Shown here: piece by piece, positions 41,419 through 49,654 of the stretch | Position numbering within the stretch: the first letter of the stretch is position 1 | Layout: each line of letters begins with the position of its first letter | Assembly (NCBI RefSeq): GCF_036250695.1 | Contig: NZ_CP109427.1 | Location: 4,092,001-4,156,000, forward strand | Reading direction: 5' to 3' | DNA length: 64,000 nucleotides | Origin: Streptomyces sp. NBC_01497 | GTDB taxonomy: Bacteria > Actinomycetota > Actinomycetes > Streptomycetales > Streptomycetaceae | Program-made: the position numbers and the translations under genes | The notes under the pieces: model-generated | Database searches by the model: none | The model's input: only the letters and a program-made list of their open reading frames with translations | What the model was told of the DNA's origin: nothing

Positions 41419-42213
41419 CTACTGCATGAGCTGTTCGAGCTGGCTCTCCCGCTCGGCGACCTGGGTGAGGAGCTGCTCGGCGATCTCCTCAAGCAGCCTG
41501 TCCGGGTCGTCGGGCGCCATCCGGAGCATCTCGCCGATGGCGGACTCCTCCAGGTCCTTGGCGAGGAGCGTCAGCAGTTCCTTGCGCTGCGAGAGCCATT
41601 CGAGCCGGGCGTACAGCTCCTCGGTCTCGGTCAGCGGCGTCGGCTGGGGCGCGGGGCCCGCCTCCCACTCCGCGACGAGTTCGCGCAGCAGGGCCTCGTC
41701 ACCACGTCCGTACGCACCGTTGACCCGGGAGATGAACTCCTCGCGGCGGGCCCGCTCCCCGTCCTCCTGGGCGAGGTCGGGGTGCGCCTTGCGGGCGAGC
41801 TCGCGGTAGAGCTTGCGGGCCTCGTCGCTGGGGCGCACGCGGCGCGGCGGACGTACGGGCTGCTCGGTGAGCATCGCGGCGGCCTCGGGCGAGAGCCCGT
41901 CGGAGTCGAGCCAGTCGTGGAACAGCTCGTCCACGCCCGGCATCGGCTGCACCATCCCGCGCGCCTCCTGCGCCTTGCGCAGGTCCTCGGGGTCTTGGCT
42001 GATCCGGGCCCTGGCCTCGGCGATCAGGGCGTCCAGCTCGTCGAGGCGCGTGTACATGGGTCCGAGCCTCTGGTGGTGCAGGCGCGAGAAGTTCTCCACT
42101 TCGATACGGAACGTCTCAAGGGCGATCTCGAACTCGATGAGAGCCTGCTCGGCCGCACGCACGGCCCGTTCGAGCCGCGCGCCCTGGAATTCACCTCGTA
42201 CGTCCTGCGTCAC
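41419..42213 (-). CDS. Coiled-coil protein with a J-domain-like motif
   Basis: 264-residue, highly charged helical protein that I cannot assign to a named family with certainty. The N-terminal half (about residues 12-80) is coiled coil (ALIEFEIALETFRIEVENFSRL). The middle carries ARKLYRELARKAHPDLAQED, which has the YR-LA and HPD signature of DnaJ J-domains (HPD near residue 146). The C-terminal third is again helical and acidic, ending QLEQLMQ. The HPD loop suggests an interaction with DnaK, but the rest of a full J-domain is short. The GTG at 42213 is chosen from the natural start of the helical region. Confidence 0.7.
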   Translation of the reverse strand: MTQDVRGEFQGARLERAVRAAEQALIEFEIALETFRIEVENFSRLHHQRLGPMYTRLDELDALIAEARARISQDPEDLRKAQEARGMVQPMPGVDELFHDWLDSDGLSPEAAAMLTEQPVRPPRRVRPSDEARKLYRELARKAHPDLAQEDGERARREEFISRVNGAYGRGDEALLRELVAEWEAGPAPQPTPLTETEELYARLEWLSQRKELLTLLAKDLEESAIGEMLRMAPDDPDRLLEEIAEQLLTQVAERESQLEQLMQ

Positions 42214-42732
42214 CCGGCCAGCCTAGTGGTCCGTCCCCGCCCCCGGCCGCCGCCGACCGCGCTCCCACCCCGTGGCACCCCGTCGACCTGCCCGAACTCC
42301 CCGAATACCCGAAATCGCTCATGCGGGGTCCCGGCCGACCGTACGGGCCCGGCCCGCCCCGGAACACGATCCGCCCGCACCCCACGAACGAACGCACACG
42401 CCCCAGGAACGAACGCGCACGCTTCACGCCCGCGAGCACCAACCCGCACGCCTCACGCCCGCGAGCACGCCCCACCAACCAACCCGCACGCCGCACCCCC
42501 GCGAGCACGCCCCACCAACCAACCCGCACGCGCCTCACGCCCGGAAGGCACGGCCCGCAGACCCGTCGGCCCCGCCACGCGAACGACCCCCGCCTCAAGC
42601 GGACCGGCCTCGCACGCCGCCCGCGCCCAGCAAGGCCTGCTCCCGGGCCCGGGCCCCGGCTTCTCATACCCCGGTTCGGCCGCGAGCCGCCCCGTGCGGA
42701 TCGCCGTCGTCAGTTCCGCGTGGTCGGCCTCC
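42214..42732. other. 519-base repeat-rich spacer, no supported gene
   Basis: A C-rich plus strand with the 40-bp tandem repeats at 42411-42548 and the outer copy of a 70-bp duplication at its end. Open frames exist in several phases, but they encode only His/Arg/Pro/Thr-rich low-complexity chains without ribosome-binding sites. Confidence 0.5.
42411..42548. repeat. 40-bp tandem repeats
   Basis: Two full units at 42441-42480 and 42481-42520 (each starting AACCCGCACGC and ending CCCCACCAACC), differing at two positions, flanked by partial units at 42411-42440 and 42521-42548. The unit contains GCGAGCACGCCCC. Confidence 0.85.
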
Positions 42733-42802
42733 TCACACCCCCGGTTCGGCCGCGAGCCGCCCCGTGCGGATCGCCGCCGTCAGTTCCGCGTGGTCGGCCT
42801 CC
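42669..42802. repeat. Tandem duplication covering the end of the DUF2252 gene
   Basis: Two 64-bp copies (42669-42732 and 42739-42802), period 70, with one difference. The inner copy encodes the last 20 or so residues of the DUF2252 protein; the outer copy lies just beyond its stop codon at 42733-42735. Confidence 0.9.
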
Positions 42803-44256
42803 GTCCGGTCCGCGTACGCGACCGCGAAGCCCGCGACGGCCTCGTCCAGTTCCTCGTTCTTGCCGCAGTACCCCGCGAGAACCCGGGGGTCGGCGCTGTG
42901 TGCGTGCGCACGCGCCAGCAGCGCGCCCGTCATGCGCGCGTAGTCGTCCATCTCGCCCGGGGGCAGCGCCGCCGGGTCCACGCTGCCCTTGCGGTTCCTG
43001 AACTGCCGTACCTGGTAGGGCAGATCTCCCACCGTCGTCCACCCCAGCAGGATGTCGCTGACGACCTGCATCCGCTTCTGCCCGAGCACGACCCGGCGCC
43101 CCTCGTGCGCCACCTCGGCCACCGCGAAGCCCGCCGCGGGCAGGTGGGGCACCAGCGCTGAGGGCCTGGCCTCCTTCACCTGGAGGACCAGGGGCTCGCC
43201 ACGGTGGTCGAGCAGCAGTACGACGTACGAGCGGGTGCCGACGCTGCCCGTCCCCACCACCCGGAACGCCACGTCGTGGATGGCGTAGCGCGCGAGGAGC
43301 GGCAGCCGGTCCTCGGACAGCGTGCCGAGATACGTGCCGAGCGACGCGGCCACGGCTGCCGCCTCCGCGTCGGGCACGCGCCGCAGCACGGGCGGCGCGT
43401 CGACGAACCGGCGTCCGGCACCGCCCCCGGAGGCTTCCTCGTGCTCCTCGGTGGCCTTCGCGGCGAACCGGGCGCTCGTGTTCGCGCGCGCTTTGTCCGA
43501 GACCCGCCGCAACGTCCCGACCAGATCCTTCGCGTCCGCGTGGGAGACGAGCCGCTCGTCGGCGATCGCGTTCCAGGCGTCGAGCGCCGGCAGTCTGGCC
43601 AGCAGGCGCATGGTGCGCCGGTAGGCGCCGACCGCGTCGCGGGCCGCGTCCCTGCAGCCGTCCTCCGTCACGCCCGCCTCCCGCCCGGCGAGCACCAGCG
43701 AGGCGGCGAGCCGCTTCACGTCCCACTCCCAGGGCCCGTGGACGGTCTCGTCGAAGTCGTTGAGGTCGATCACGAGGTGGCCGCGCGCGTCGCCGTAGAG
43801 CCCGAAATTGGCCGCGTGCGCGTCGCCGCAGATCTGCGCCCCGATACCGGTGACCGGCGTGCCGGTCAGGTCGTACGCCATGAGCCCGGCGGACCCGCGC
43901 AGGAACGCGAACGGACTCGCGGCCATGCGTCCCACCCTGAGGGGAGTGAGGTCGGCCACGCGTCCCCTGCTGGACTCCTCGACCGCTCGGACCGCGTCCG
44001 GGCGGCCCGCCGCGAAGACGACGGAGTCGTGCGAGGAGCGCGGCACCCGGCCGCGCAGAGCCTTGCCGTAGGCCTTGGGCGATTCGCCGGCCCCGGGCGC
44101 GGACCCGTGCCCGCGTGGCGCGAACCCCGCCACGGCGGGAATCCGCGGTCCTGGCGTCTCGGCCGTCCCGGCCCCGGCCCCGGCCCCGGCCCCGGCCGGC
44201 ACGAAGGATCCCGCCGGCCCGAACGGCCCGCCCTGTGCGTCCACGATGTCGGCCAT
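42733..44256 (-). CDS. DUF2252-family protein (kinase-like fold)
   Basis: 507-residue member of DUF2252, a family with distant similarity to APH/kinase folds but no established activity. Recognisable segments: SHDSVVFAAGRPDAVRAVEESSRGRVADLTPLRVGRMAASPFAFLRG, then GDAHAANFGLYGDARGHLVIDLNDFDETVHGPWEWDVKRLAASLVLAGR (the GDAHAANFG and DLNDFDE pair looks like a kinase catalytic loop and metal site), and VVGTGSVGTRSYVVLLL. The N-terminus has an AGAGAGAGAG run encoded by a GGCCCC hexamer repeat at 44169-44198. The gene end is tandemly duplicated. The ATG start is at 44256. Confidence 0.85.
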   Translation of the reverse strand: MADIVDAQGGPFGPAGSFVPAGAGAGAGAGTAETPGPRIPAVAGFAPRGHGSAPGAGESPKAYGKALRGRVPRSSHDSVVFAAGRPDAVRAVEESSRGRVADLTPLRVGRMAASPFAFLRGSAGLMAYDLTGTPVTGIGAQICGDAHAANFGLYGDARGHLVIDLNDFDETVHGPWEWDVKRLAASLVLAGREAGVTEDGCRDAARDAVGAYRRTMRLLARLPALDAWNAIADERLVSHADAKDLVGTLRRVSDKARANTSARFAAKATEEHEEASGGGAGRRFVDAPPVLRRVPDAEAAAVAASLGTYLGTLSEDRLPLLARYAIHDVAFRVVGTGSVGTRSYVVLLLDHRGEPLVLQVKEARPSALVPHLPAAGFAVAEVAHEGRRVVLGQKRMQVVSDILLGWTTVGDLPYQVRQFRNRKGSVDPAALPPGEMDDYARMTGALLARAHAHSADPRVLAGYCGKNEELDEAVAGFAVAYADRTEADHAELTAAIRTGRLAAEPGV

Positions 44257-44360
44257 GCCGCACCGCCCCCCGTACGTACTCGCGCAACATCAACTTCCGT
44301 CGCCCGCACGGTACAGCCGAAGCGGTGCCACGGCACCGGGGCGCGGGGCGGCGATCGCGG

Positions 44361-44708
44361 CTAGCAACTCCCCTTCGGGGTGCCCATGTGTGATTCCGCC
44401 CACTTCATCAGCTCGTTGAGGGCCGGCTCCATGGCCGCGCCGCTCTCGGTGAGCCGGTACGCGACCCGCAGCGGGGGTCCCTCGTCCACTTCCCGCACGA
44501 CCAGGCCCGCCGAGCCCAGCTCGCTGAGCCGGTCCGAGAGCATCCGCTCGCTGATGCCGGGGATGGCCCTCCTGAGCTCCGCGAAGTGCACAGGGCGCGC
44601 GATGAGGACGGAGATGATCGGGCCCGTCCACCGCTTTCCGAGCAGCTCGAAGACACGCGTGATCCCCAGGTCCACCTGTTTGCAGGCGTCTTCGCTGTGC
44701 TGCGGCAT
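44361..44708 (-). CDS. HxlR-family redox-type regulator
   Basis: Winged-helix regulator of 115 residues: ITRVFELLGKRWTGPIISVLIARPVHFAELRRAIPGISERMLSDRLSELGSAGLV. One N-terminal Cys (Cys9 in DACKQ) sits where YodB/QorR-type HxlR proteins have the quinone- or diamide-sensing Cys. A second Cys is the last residue. It is divergent from an azoreductase gene, the classic arrangement of a thiol-switch repressor with its quinone-detoxifying target. The sensor role is inferred from this match. Confidence 0.88.
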   Translation of the reverse strand: MPQHSEDACKQVDLGITRVFELLGKRWTGPIISVLIARPVHFAELRRAIPGISERMLSDRLSELGSAGLVVREVDEGPPLRVAYRLTESGAAMEPALNELMKWAESHMGTPKGSC

Positions 44709-44763
44709 ACCTCACAGGCTACTGGGGCGGCCAGCCTTCCCGAAGGGGGTGAAAAAAAGTAAG

Positions 44764-44784
44764 TAGCTGTGTTATTCATAGGTA
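44764..44784. promoter_or_regulatory. Candidate HxlR operator between hxlR and azoR
   Basis: Imperfect inverted repeat TAGCTGTG-N5-CATAGGTA (6 of 8 positions paired) in the AT-rich 139-base divergent spacer. It lies in a position able to block both promoters. Confidence 0.5.
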
Positions 44785-44847
44785 CGAAGGGAATCTAAGG
44801 ACTCCCTTCGGTCCACACCCCGTGTCCTGATCCTTTGGAGAACGCCC

Positions 44848-45462
44848 ATGGCCACGCTTCTGCACATCGACTCCTCCCTCTTCCCCGAGGGCTCGGCGTC
44901 GCGTGAGGTCACCGCGAAGTTCGTCGAGGCGTGGACGGAGCAGCACCCGGCCGGCACCGTCATCTACCGCGACCTCGCCGCCCAGCCGCTCCCGCACCTC
45001 GACGCCGCCGCGGCCGCCGCGGGCGCCGGCCACCCCCTGCGGGCCGAGCTGGCCGCCGAACTGGAGGCCGCGGACGCCATCCTCATCGGCGCCCCGATGT
45101 ACAACTTCACGATCCCCTCGACGCTGAAGGCCTGGCTCGACCACGCGATCATCGCGGGCGGCAACGCCGGCCCGGACTCGGCCGTGGGCAAGAAGCCCTT
45201 CACGATCGTGGCCAGCCGCGGCGGCTCGTACGCCGCCGGCACCCCGCGCGAGGACTTCGAGTTCGTGCAGAACTACCTCCGCAAGCTCCTGGAGGGCATG
45301 TTCGGCGCCACGGACATCCAGTTCATCGTCCCCGAGCTGACCCTGGCCCCGGTCAAGGAGGAGATGGCCGCGCTGCGTCCGCTCTCCGAGCAGTCCCGCA
45401 CCCAGGCGCACGAGCAGGCCTCGGCGAAGGCCAAGGAACTCGCCGCCCGCCTCGCCGCCTGA
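44848..45462 (+). CDS. azoR: FMN-dependent NADH-azoreductase
   Basis: Flavodoxin-like quinone/azo reductase of 204 residues. It carries the FMN-binding start LLHIDSSLFPEGSASREVTAKF, APMYNFTIPSTLKAWLDHAI (substrate-side loop) and VASRGGSYAAGTPREDFEFVQNYLRKLLEGMFG. AzoR enzymes reduce azo dyes in vitro and quinones in vivo by two electrons, protecting thiols. The ATG follows TTTGGAGAACGCCC (GGAG 8 nt upstream). The divergent HxlR gene is the likely repressor, relieved by quinones. Confidence 0.95.
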   Translation: MATLLHIDSSLFPEGSASREVTAKFVEAWTEQHPAGTVIYRDLAAQPLPHLDAAAAAAGAGHPLRAELAAELEAADAILIGAPMYNFTIPSTLKAWLDHAIIAGGNAGPDSAVGKKPFTIVASRGGSYAAGTPREDFEFVQNYLRKLLEGMFGATDIQFIVPELTLAPVKEEMAALRPLSEQSRTQAHEQASAKAKELAARLAA

Positions 45463-45860
45463 TCCACCGCACCGACCGCGCACCGTACGAACCGCTCCGC
45501 GCACACCGTCCCGTACGAAACGTCCCGTACGAACCGTACGAAACCGTCCCGTACGAACGGACCCGCGGACCGGCACGGGTGCACGGGGCACAGCCACCGA
45601 CCGCGGCGGGACGCCTCCAACAGGGCGCCCCGCCGCGCGTCTTTTATGACCTATGCCACAAAAACGGACCAATCAGCAGACATGGCAGCGGATCGCGCGA
45701 GCCCCGCACCTCGGCACACGGCGCCCGCCGGGACCATCCGGGGCAGGCGCCGGGACCCGTACGCGAACACCGGGAAGCGAACAGCACCGAGCCGCCGCGT
45801 AACAAGGAGAGGGCCGGGGTAGGTACGGAACGCGACACGAAACGCCCCAGGGAAACAGAA
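45463..45860. other. Spacer with CGTACGAA repeats, no supported gene
   Basis: Between azoR and the tRNA terminator. Five or six copies of a CCGTACGAA-type element are spread over 45484-45565, each with the self-complementary core CGTACG. A short AT-rich patch (TCTTTTATGACCTATGCCACAAAA region, about 45640-45666) follows. No open frame here has a ribosome-binding site or recognisable protein. Confidence 0.45.
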
Positions 45861-45887
45861 AAGGACCCCTGCTCAGCAGGAGTCCTT
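45861..45887 (-). terminator. Terminator of the tRNA-Leu gene
   Basis: Stem AAGGAC/GTCCTT continued by CCTGCT/AGCAGG after one mismatch, with a 1-3 nt loop. On the minus strand it is followed by TTCTGTTTCC. It lies 9 nt past the tRNA 3' end. Confidence 0.8.
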
Positions 45888-45896
45888 CATCTGTTG

Positions 45897-45980
45897 TGCG
45901 CGAGGGGGGAGTTGAACCCCCACGCCCTTTCGGGCACTGGAACCTGAATCCAGCGCGTCTGCCTATTCCGCCACCCGCGC
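45897..45980 (-). tRNA. tRNA-Leu (anticodon CAG)
   Basis: 84-nt tRNA read on the minus strand. Acceptor stem GCGCGGG/CTCGCGC (one G-T pair), anticodon stem CTGGA/TCCAG with loop TTCAGGT giving anticodon CAG, a long class II variable arm (TGCCCGAAAGGGCGT), T-arm GGGGG-TTCAACT-CCCCC, discriminator A. CCA is not encoded. It decodes CUG, the dominant leucine codon in this genome. Confidence 0.97.
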
Positions 45981-46513
45981 ATTTGGGTGTGTCACCGTGG
46001 TTTCAGCTGTTGCGTCCGCCTGGCGACATCTGAAGATTAGCACGCTGAACAGGGTGGGTTCACATCCGTTTCCGCCCGGGCAGCAGGGTGGGGAAGGCGG
46101 CCCACGAGGGCCCCGAAGGCCCTGTCCTGACGCTACAGAGGCCGGACAGGGAACGGACAGGGTCGGTACCCGCTCCTCCAGGGAGGGCGTCGGGTGCGGG
46201 ACACTGTCGGAGTGCCGCCTCTACGATCCGTGTGAGAGGCGACACCCATCGACCGGGCAGACAAGGGGAACCAGCCGATTTCCCGACGCGTGGATACGAT
46301 CAGTAAGCAGTACGAGAAGCAGTGCGAGCGGCACGCCCCCCGCGGCGGGAACATCCGGTACGGCAGGCGCCGTGCGCTCACCGCGATGGCTGAGCACGGC
46401 GGCAAGGGCCCGCGCGGGGCCGGGCACCATCCGCATCACGGCCGCAACGAGAACGAGTACGAGCACACCGTCCAGGACGACGACCAGAGCAACGACTACG
46501 GAGGAGGTGCCCC
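45981..46513. other. 533-base region upstream of the fhaA operon
   Basis: It holds the tRNA promoter (minus strand) and the leader of the large fhaA-to-pknB operon. A small open frame (46290-46526, 78 codons, GTG start) overlaps the fhaA start and encodes a His/Asp/Gly-rich chain. It lacks a ribosome-binding site, so I do not call it a gene. Confidence 0.45.
46198..46227 (+). promoter_or_regulatory. Candidate promoter of the fhaA-pknB operon
   Basis: GGGACA (46198-46203) and TACGAT (46222-46227) with an 18-bp spacer, each matching 4 of 6 consensus bases. It would start transcription near 46234, giving a leader of about 280 nt. Weak evidence. Confidence 0.3.
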
Positions 46514-47368
46514 ATGGGAGTCCTGAAGAAGTTCGAGCAGCGCCTCGAAGGTTTGGTCAACGGCACCTTCGCGAAGGTGTTCAAGTCCGAGGTCCAGCCC
46601 GTCGAGATCGCCGGCGCCCTGCAGCGCGAGTGCGACAACAACGCGACGATCTGGAACCGCGAGCGGACCGTCGTGCCCAACGACTTCATCGTCGAGCTGA
46701 GCACGCCGGACCACGAGCGCCTGAGCCCCTACTCGGGGCAGCTGGGCGACGAACTGGCCGGTCTGGTCAGGGACTACGCGAAGCAGCAGCGCTACACGTT
46801 CATGGGGCCCATCCAGGTCCACCTGGAGAAGGCGGACGATCTCGACACGGGGCTGTACCGGGTACGCAGCCGCACGCTCGCGTCGAGTACGTCACAGTCC
46901 CCCTCGCCGCACCAGCCTCCGCAGTCCCCGCAGGCGCATCAGCAGGGACCGGGCCGGCGGCCCGACGGCTACGGCTACCCGCCGCGTGCCGTGCCGCCCA
47001 TGCCGGACACCCCGCCGCCGGGCGGACGCGGCGGTTACGGTGGCGCACCCGCGCCGGCGCCGGCCCCGAGTGCGATGCCCCACACCCGGACACGGGCCTG
47101 GATCGAGATCAACGGCACCCGCCACCAGATCTCGCACTCCACCCTGGTTCTCGGCCGCAGCACCGACGCCGACGTGCGCATCGACGACCCAGGCGTGTCC
47201 CGCAGGCACTGCGAGATCAGGACCGGAACACCCCCGACGATCCAGGATCTCGGGTCCACCAACGGCATCGTGGTGGACGGGCAGCACACCACCCGCGCTA
47301 CGCTCCGCGACGGCTCGCGGATCGTCGTGGGCAGTACCACCATCGTTTACCGGCAAGCCGAAGGGTGA
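46514..47368 (+). CDS. fhaA: FhaA: DUF3662 and FHA-domain protein
   Basis: 284-residue phosphothreonine-reading scaffold. The N-terminal DUF3662 domain (MGVLKKFEQRLEGLVNGTFAKVFKSEVQPVEIAGALQREC to about residue 118) is followed by a Pro/Gln/Gly linker (about 125-195) and a C-terminal FHA domain (about 200-284) with the phosphopeptide-binding GRS, SRRHCEI and GSTNG motifs. In mycobacteria FhaA is phosphorylated by PknB and binds the phosphorylated pseudokinase MviN, slowing peptidoglycan precursor flipping. The ATG follows GGAGGAGG. First gene of fhaA-fhaB-pstP-rodA-pbpA-pknB. Confidence 0.95.
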   Translation: MGVLKKFEQRLEGLVNGTFAKVFKSEVQPVEIAGALQRECDNNATIWNRERTVVPNDFIVELSTPDHERLSPYSGQLGDELAGLVRDYAKQQRYTFMGPIQVHLEKADDLDTGLYRVRSRTLASSTSQSPSPHQPPQSPQAHQQGPGRRPDGYGYPPRAVPPMPDTPPPGGRGGYGGAPAPAPAPSAMPHTRTRAWIEINGTRHQISHSTLVLGRSTDADVRIDDPGVSRRHCEIRTGTPPTIQDLGSTNGIVVDGQHTTRATLRDGSRIVVGSTTIVYRQAEG

Positions 47369-47378
47369 AGCGGGGGCA

Positions 47379-47909
47379 ATGTCAGAGCTGACCCTGACGG
47401 TCATGCGGCTGGGTTTCCTGGCCGTTCTGTGGCTGTTCGTCATCGTGGCCGTCCAGGTCATCCGCAGCGACCTGTTCGGTACGCGTGTCACGCAGCGCGG
47501 CGCACGCCGTGGCGCCGCGGGCGACACGCGATCGCAGCAGACCCGCCAGAACGCCGCGCCGCCGCACCAGCGGCAGCAGCAGCCCCAGCAGGGGGCGGGC
47601 CGGCAGCGCCGGGGCGCCCCCACGAAGCTGGTGGTCTCCGAGGGCACCCTCACGGGCACCACGGTCGCCCTGCACGGGCAGACCATCACGCTGGGGCGCG
47701 CGCACGATTCCACGATCGTGCTGGACGACGACTACGCGTCCAGCAGGCATGCCAGGATCTACCCGGACCGTGACGGCCAGTGGATCGTCGAGGATCTCGG
47801 CTCCACCAACGGCACGTACCTCGACCGGACCCGGCTGACGACGCCGACGCCGATCCCGCCGGGTGCTCCGATCCGCATCGGCAAGACCGTCATCGAGCTG
47901 CGGAAGTAG
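47379..47909 (+). CDS. fhaB: FhaB/FipA-type membrane FHA protein
   Basis: 176 residues: an N-terminal transmembrane helix (LTVMRLGFLAVLWLFVIVAVQVI), the conserved RSDLFG box, a Gln/Arg-rich linker and a C-terminal FHA domain (about 90-176) with LGRAHDSTIVL, SSRHARI and GSTNGTYLD. The mycobacterial counterpart links PknA/PknB phosphorylation to the divisome. The ATG at 47379 is preceded by GGGGG, 10 nt after the fhaA stop. Confidence 0.94.
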   Translation: MSELTLTVMRLGFLAVLWLFVIVAVQVIRSDLFGTRVTQRGARRGAAGDTRSQQTRQNAAPPHQRQQQPQQGAGRQRRGAPTKLVVSEGTLTGTTVALHGQTITLGRAHDSTIVLDDDYASSRHARIYPDRDGQWIVEDLGSTNGTYLDRTRLTTPTPIPPGAPIRIGKTVIELRK

Positions 47910-48051
47910 TCACGACAATGATCGAGCGGAGCGAGCGAGCCGCCACGGTCCGAGCAGCGGACCGGCAGGTGCTCCCGACCGGAGGGTGGGCAGTGTGGCT
48001 CCAGACCGGCTGGCCCCGGATTCAGCGGGCGGCCCGACCGGAGGCATGCGC

Positions 48052-49629
48052 ATGACACTCACGCTGCGCTTCGCCGCCGGGTCGCACAAGGGCATGATCC
48101 GCGAGGGCAACGAGGACTCCGGCTACGCGGGGCCCCGGCTGCTCGCCATCGCCGACGGCATGGGCGGCCAGGCGGCGGGCGAGGTCGCGTCCTCCGAGGT
48201 CATCTCCGCGCTGGTGCAGCTCGACGACGATGTGCCGGGCTCCGACGTGCTGACGTCGCTCGGCGCCGCCGTCGAGCGCGCCAACGAACAGCTGCGCCTC
48301 ATGGTCGAGGAGGACCCGCAGCTCGAAGGCATGGGCACGACCCTCACGGCACTGCTGTGGACGGGCCGCAGGCTCGGCCTCGTGCACGTCGGCGACTCCC
48401 GCGCGTACCTGCTCCGCGACGGCCTCCTCACGCAGATCACCCAGGACCACACCTGGGTGCAGCGGCTGGTCGACGAGGGCCGGATCACCGAGGAAGAGGC
48501 CACCACGCACCCGCAGCGGTCGCTGCTGATGCGCGCGCTGGGCAGCGGCGACCGGGTCGAACCGGACCTGTCGATCCGCGAAGTACGCGCGGGTGACCGG
48601 TATTTGATCTGCTCCGACGGCCTGTCCGCGGTCGTCTCGCACCAGACGATCGAAGAGGCGCTCGCCGACTACCAGGGCCCCCAGGAGACCGTCCAGCGGC
48701 TGATCGAGCTGGCGCTGCGCGGCGGCGGCCCGGACAACATCACCTGCATCGTCGCCGACGTCCTGGACCAGGACATGGGCGACACCCTCGCGGGCCGGCT
48801 CAGCGACACCCCTGTCGTCGTCGGCGCCGTCGCCGAGAACCAGCAGCTCGGCAACCACGACCCCCACCTGATGCAGACCCCGGCGGGCCGTGCCGCGGGC
48901 CTCGGCAGGCCCGTGCCCCACCAGCCGGGAGGCGGCGGCTTCGGCCCCCCCGGCAGCGGCGAGGCCGGGTACGCCGGAATGCCGCCCGAGGGCGGCTTCG
49001 GCGCGTACGACGACGACTACGGACCTGACGGCGGCGCGCCGCGCAAAAGGCGTACCTGGCTCAAGGCCTCGCTGTACACGGCGCTGGTCGTGATCGTCGT
49101 CGCGGGCGGCCTCTACGGCGGCTACCGCTGGACGCAGACCCAGTACTACGTGGGCTCCGAAAAGCAGCACGTGGCGCTCTACCAGGGCATCAGCCAGGAC
49201 CTCGCCTGGGTCTCGCTGTCGAAGGTGCAGACCGACCACCCCGAGATCGAACTCAAGTACCTCCCCGACTACCAGCGCAAGCAGGTCGAGGGCACCATCA
49301 CCGAAGGCAGCCTCGGCACCGCCCAGGGCAAGATCAAGGAGCTGGGTACTCAGGCCTCCGCATGCAAGAAGAACGAGGAGCGCAAGCAGGCCGAGCGCAG
49401 CTCGGAACAGCAGGCGAGCAAGCCGCCGGCGCCCACGAAGTCCGGTAAGCCGACGGACAGCACGTCACCGGGCACGGGCTCCACGGGTGCCGCGGGGGGA
49501 ACCACCGGCACCGTCGGCGAGCAGACCGCCTTGCACTCCACCGTCCACCAGCCGAAAACTCCTCCCTCTCCGGGCCCCACCCTCTCGGAGGAGGAGCAGA
49601 AGCTGGTCTCGAACTGCGAGCAGCAGTAA
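48052..49629 (+). CDS. pstP: PP2C-family Ser/Thr phosphatase PstP
   Basis: Membrane phosphatase that reverses PknB-type phosphorylation. The PPM catalytic domain (about residues 5-240) has the metal Asp motifs GNEDSGY, ADGMGGQAAGE, CSDGLSAVV and GGPDNITCIV. A Gly/Pro-rich linker leads to one transmembrane helix (about 337-360, KASLYTALVVIVVAGGLYGGYRW) and an extracytoplasmic domain with a helical part (EKQHVALYQGISQDLAWVSLSKVQTDHPEIELKYLPDYQR) and a Ser/Thr/Pro tail. The start at 48052 has GGAGG 7 nt upstream; an ATG 6 nt earlier is too close. There is a 142-nt gap after fhaB, the largest among the first four operon genes. Confidence 0.94.
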   Translation: MTLTLRFAAGSHKGMIREGNEDSGYAGPRLLAIADGMGGQAAGEVASSEVISALVQLDDDVPGSDVLTSLGAAVERANEQLRLMVEEDPQLEGMGTTLTALLWTGRRLGLVHVGDSRAYLLRDGLLTQITQDHTWVQRLVDEGRITEEEATTHPQRSLLMRALGSGDRVEPDLSIREVRAGDRYLICSDGLSAVVSHQTIEEALADYQGPQETVQRLIELALRGGGPDNITCIVADVLDQDMGDTLAGRLSDTPVVVGAVAENQQLGNHDPHLMQTPAGRAAGLGRPVPHQPGGGGFGPPGSGEAGYAGMPPEGGFGAYDDDYGPDGGAPRKRRTWLKASLYTALVVIVVAGGLYGGYRWTQTQYYVGSEKQHVALYQGISQDLAWVSLSKVQTDHPEIELKYLPDYQRKQVEGTITEGSLGTAQGKIKELGTQASACKKNEERKQAERSSEQQASKPPAPTKSGKPTDSTSPGTGSTGAAGGTTGTVGEQTALHSTVHQPKTPPSPGPTLSEEEQKLVSNCEQQ

Positions 49630-49654
49630 CGGGCCAGGGGGCCTCTTCACCACC

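Noticed and set aside
46290..46526. 78-codon gene before fhaA
   Set aside because: No ribosome-binding site, overlap with the fhaA start, and a low-complexity His/Asp/Gly composition. It is probably leader sequence.
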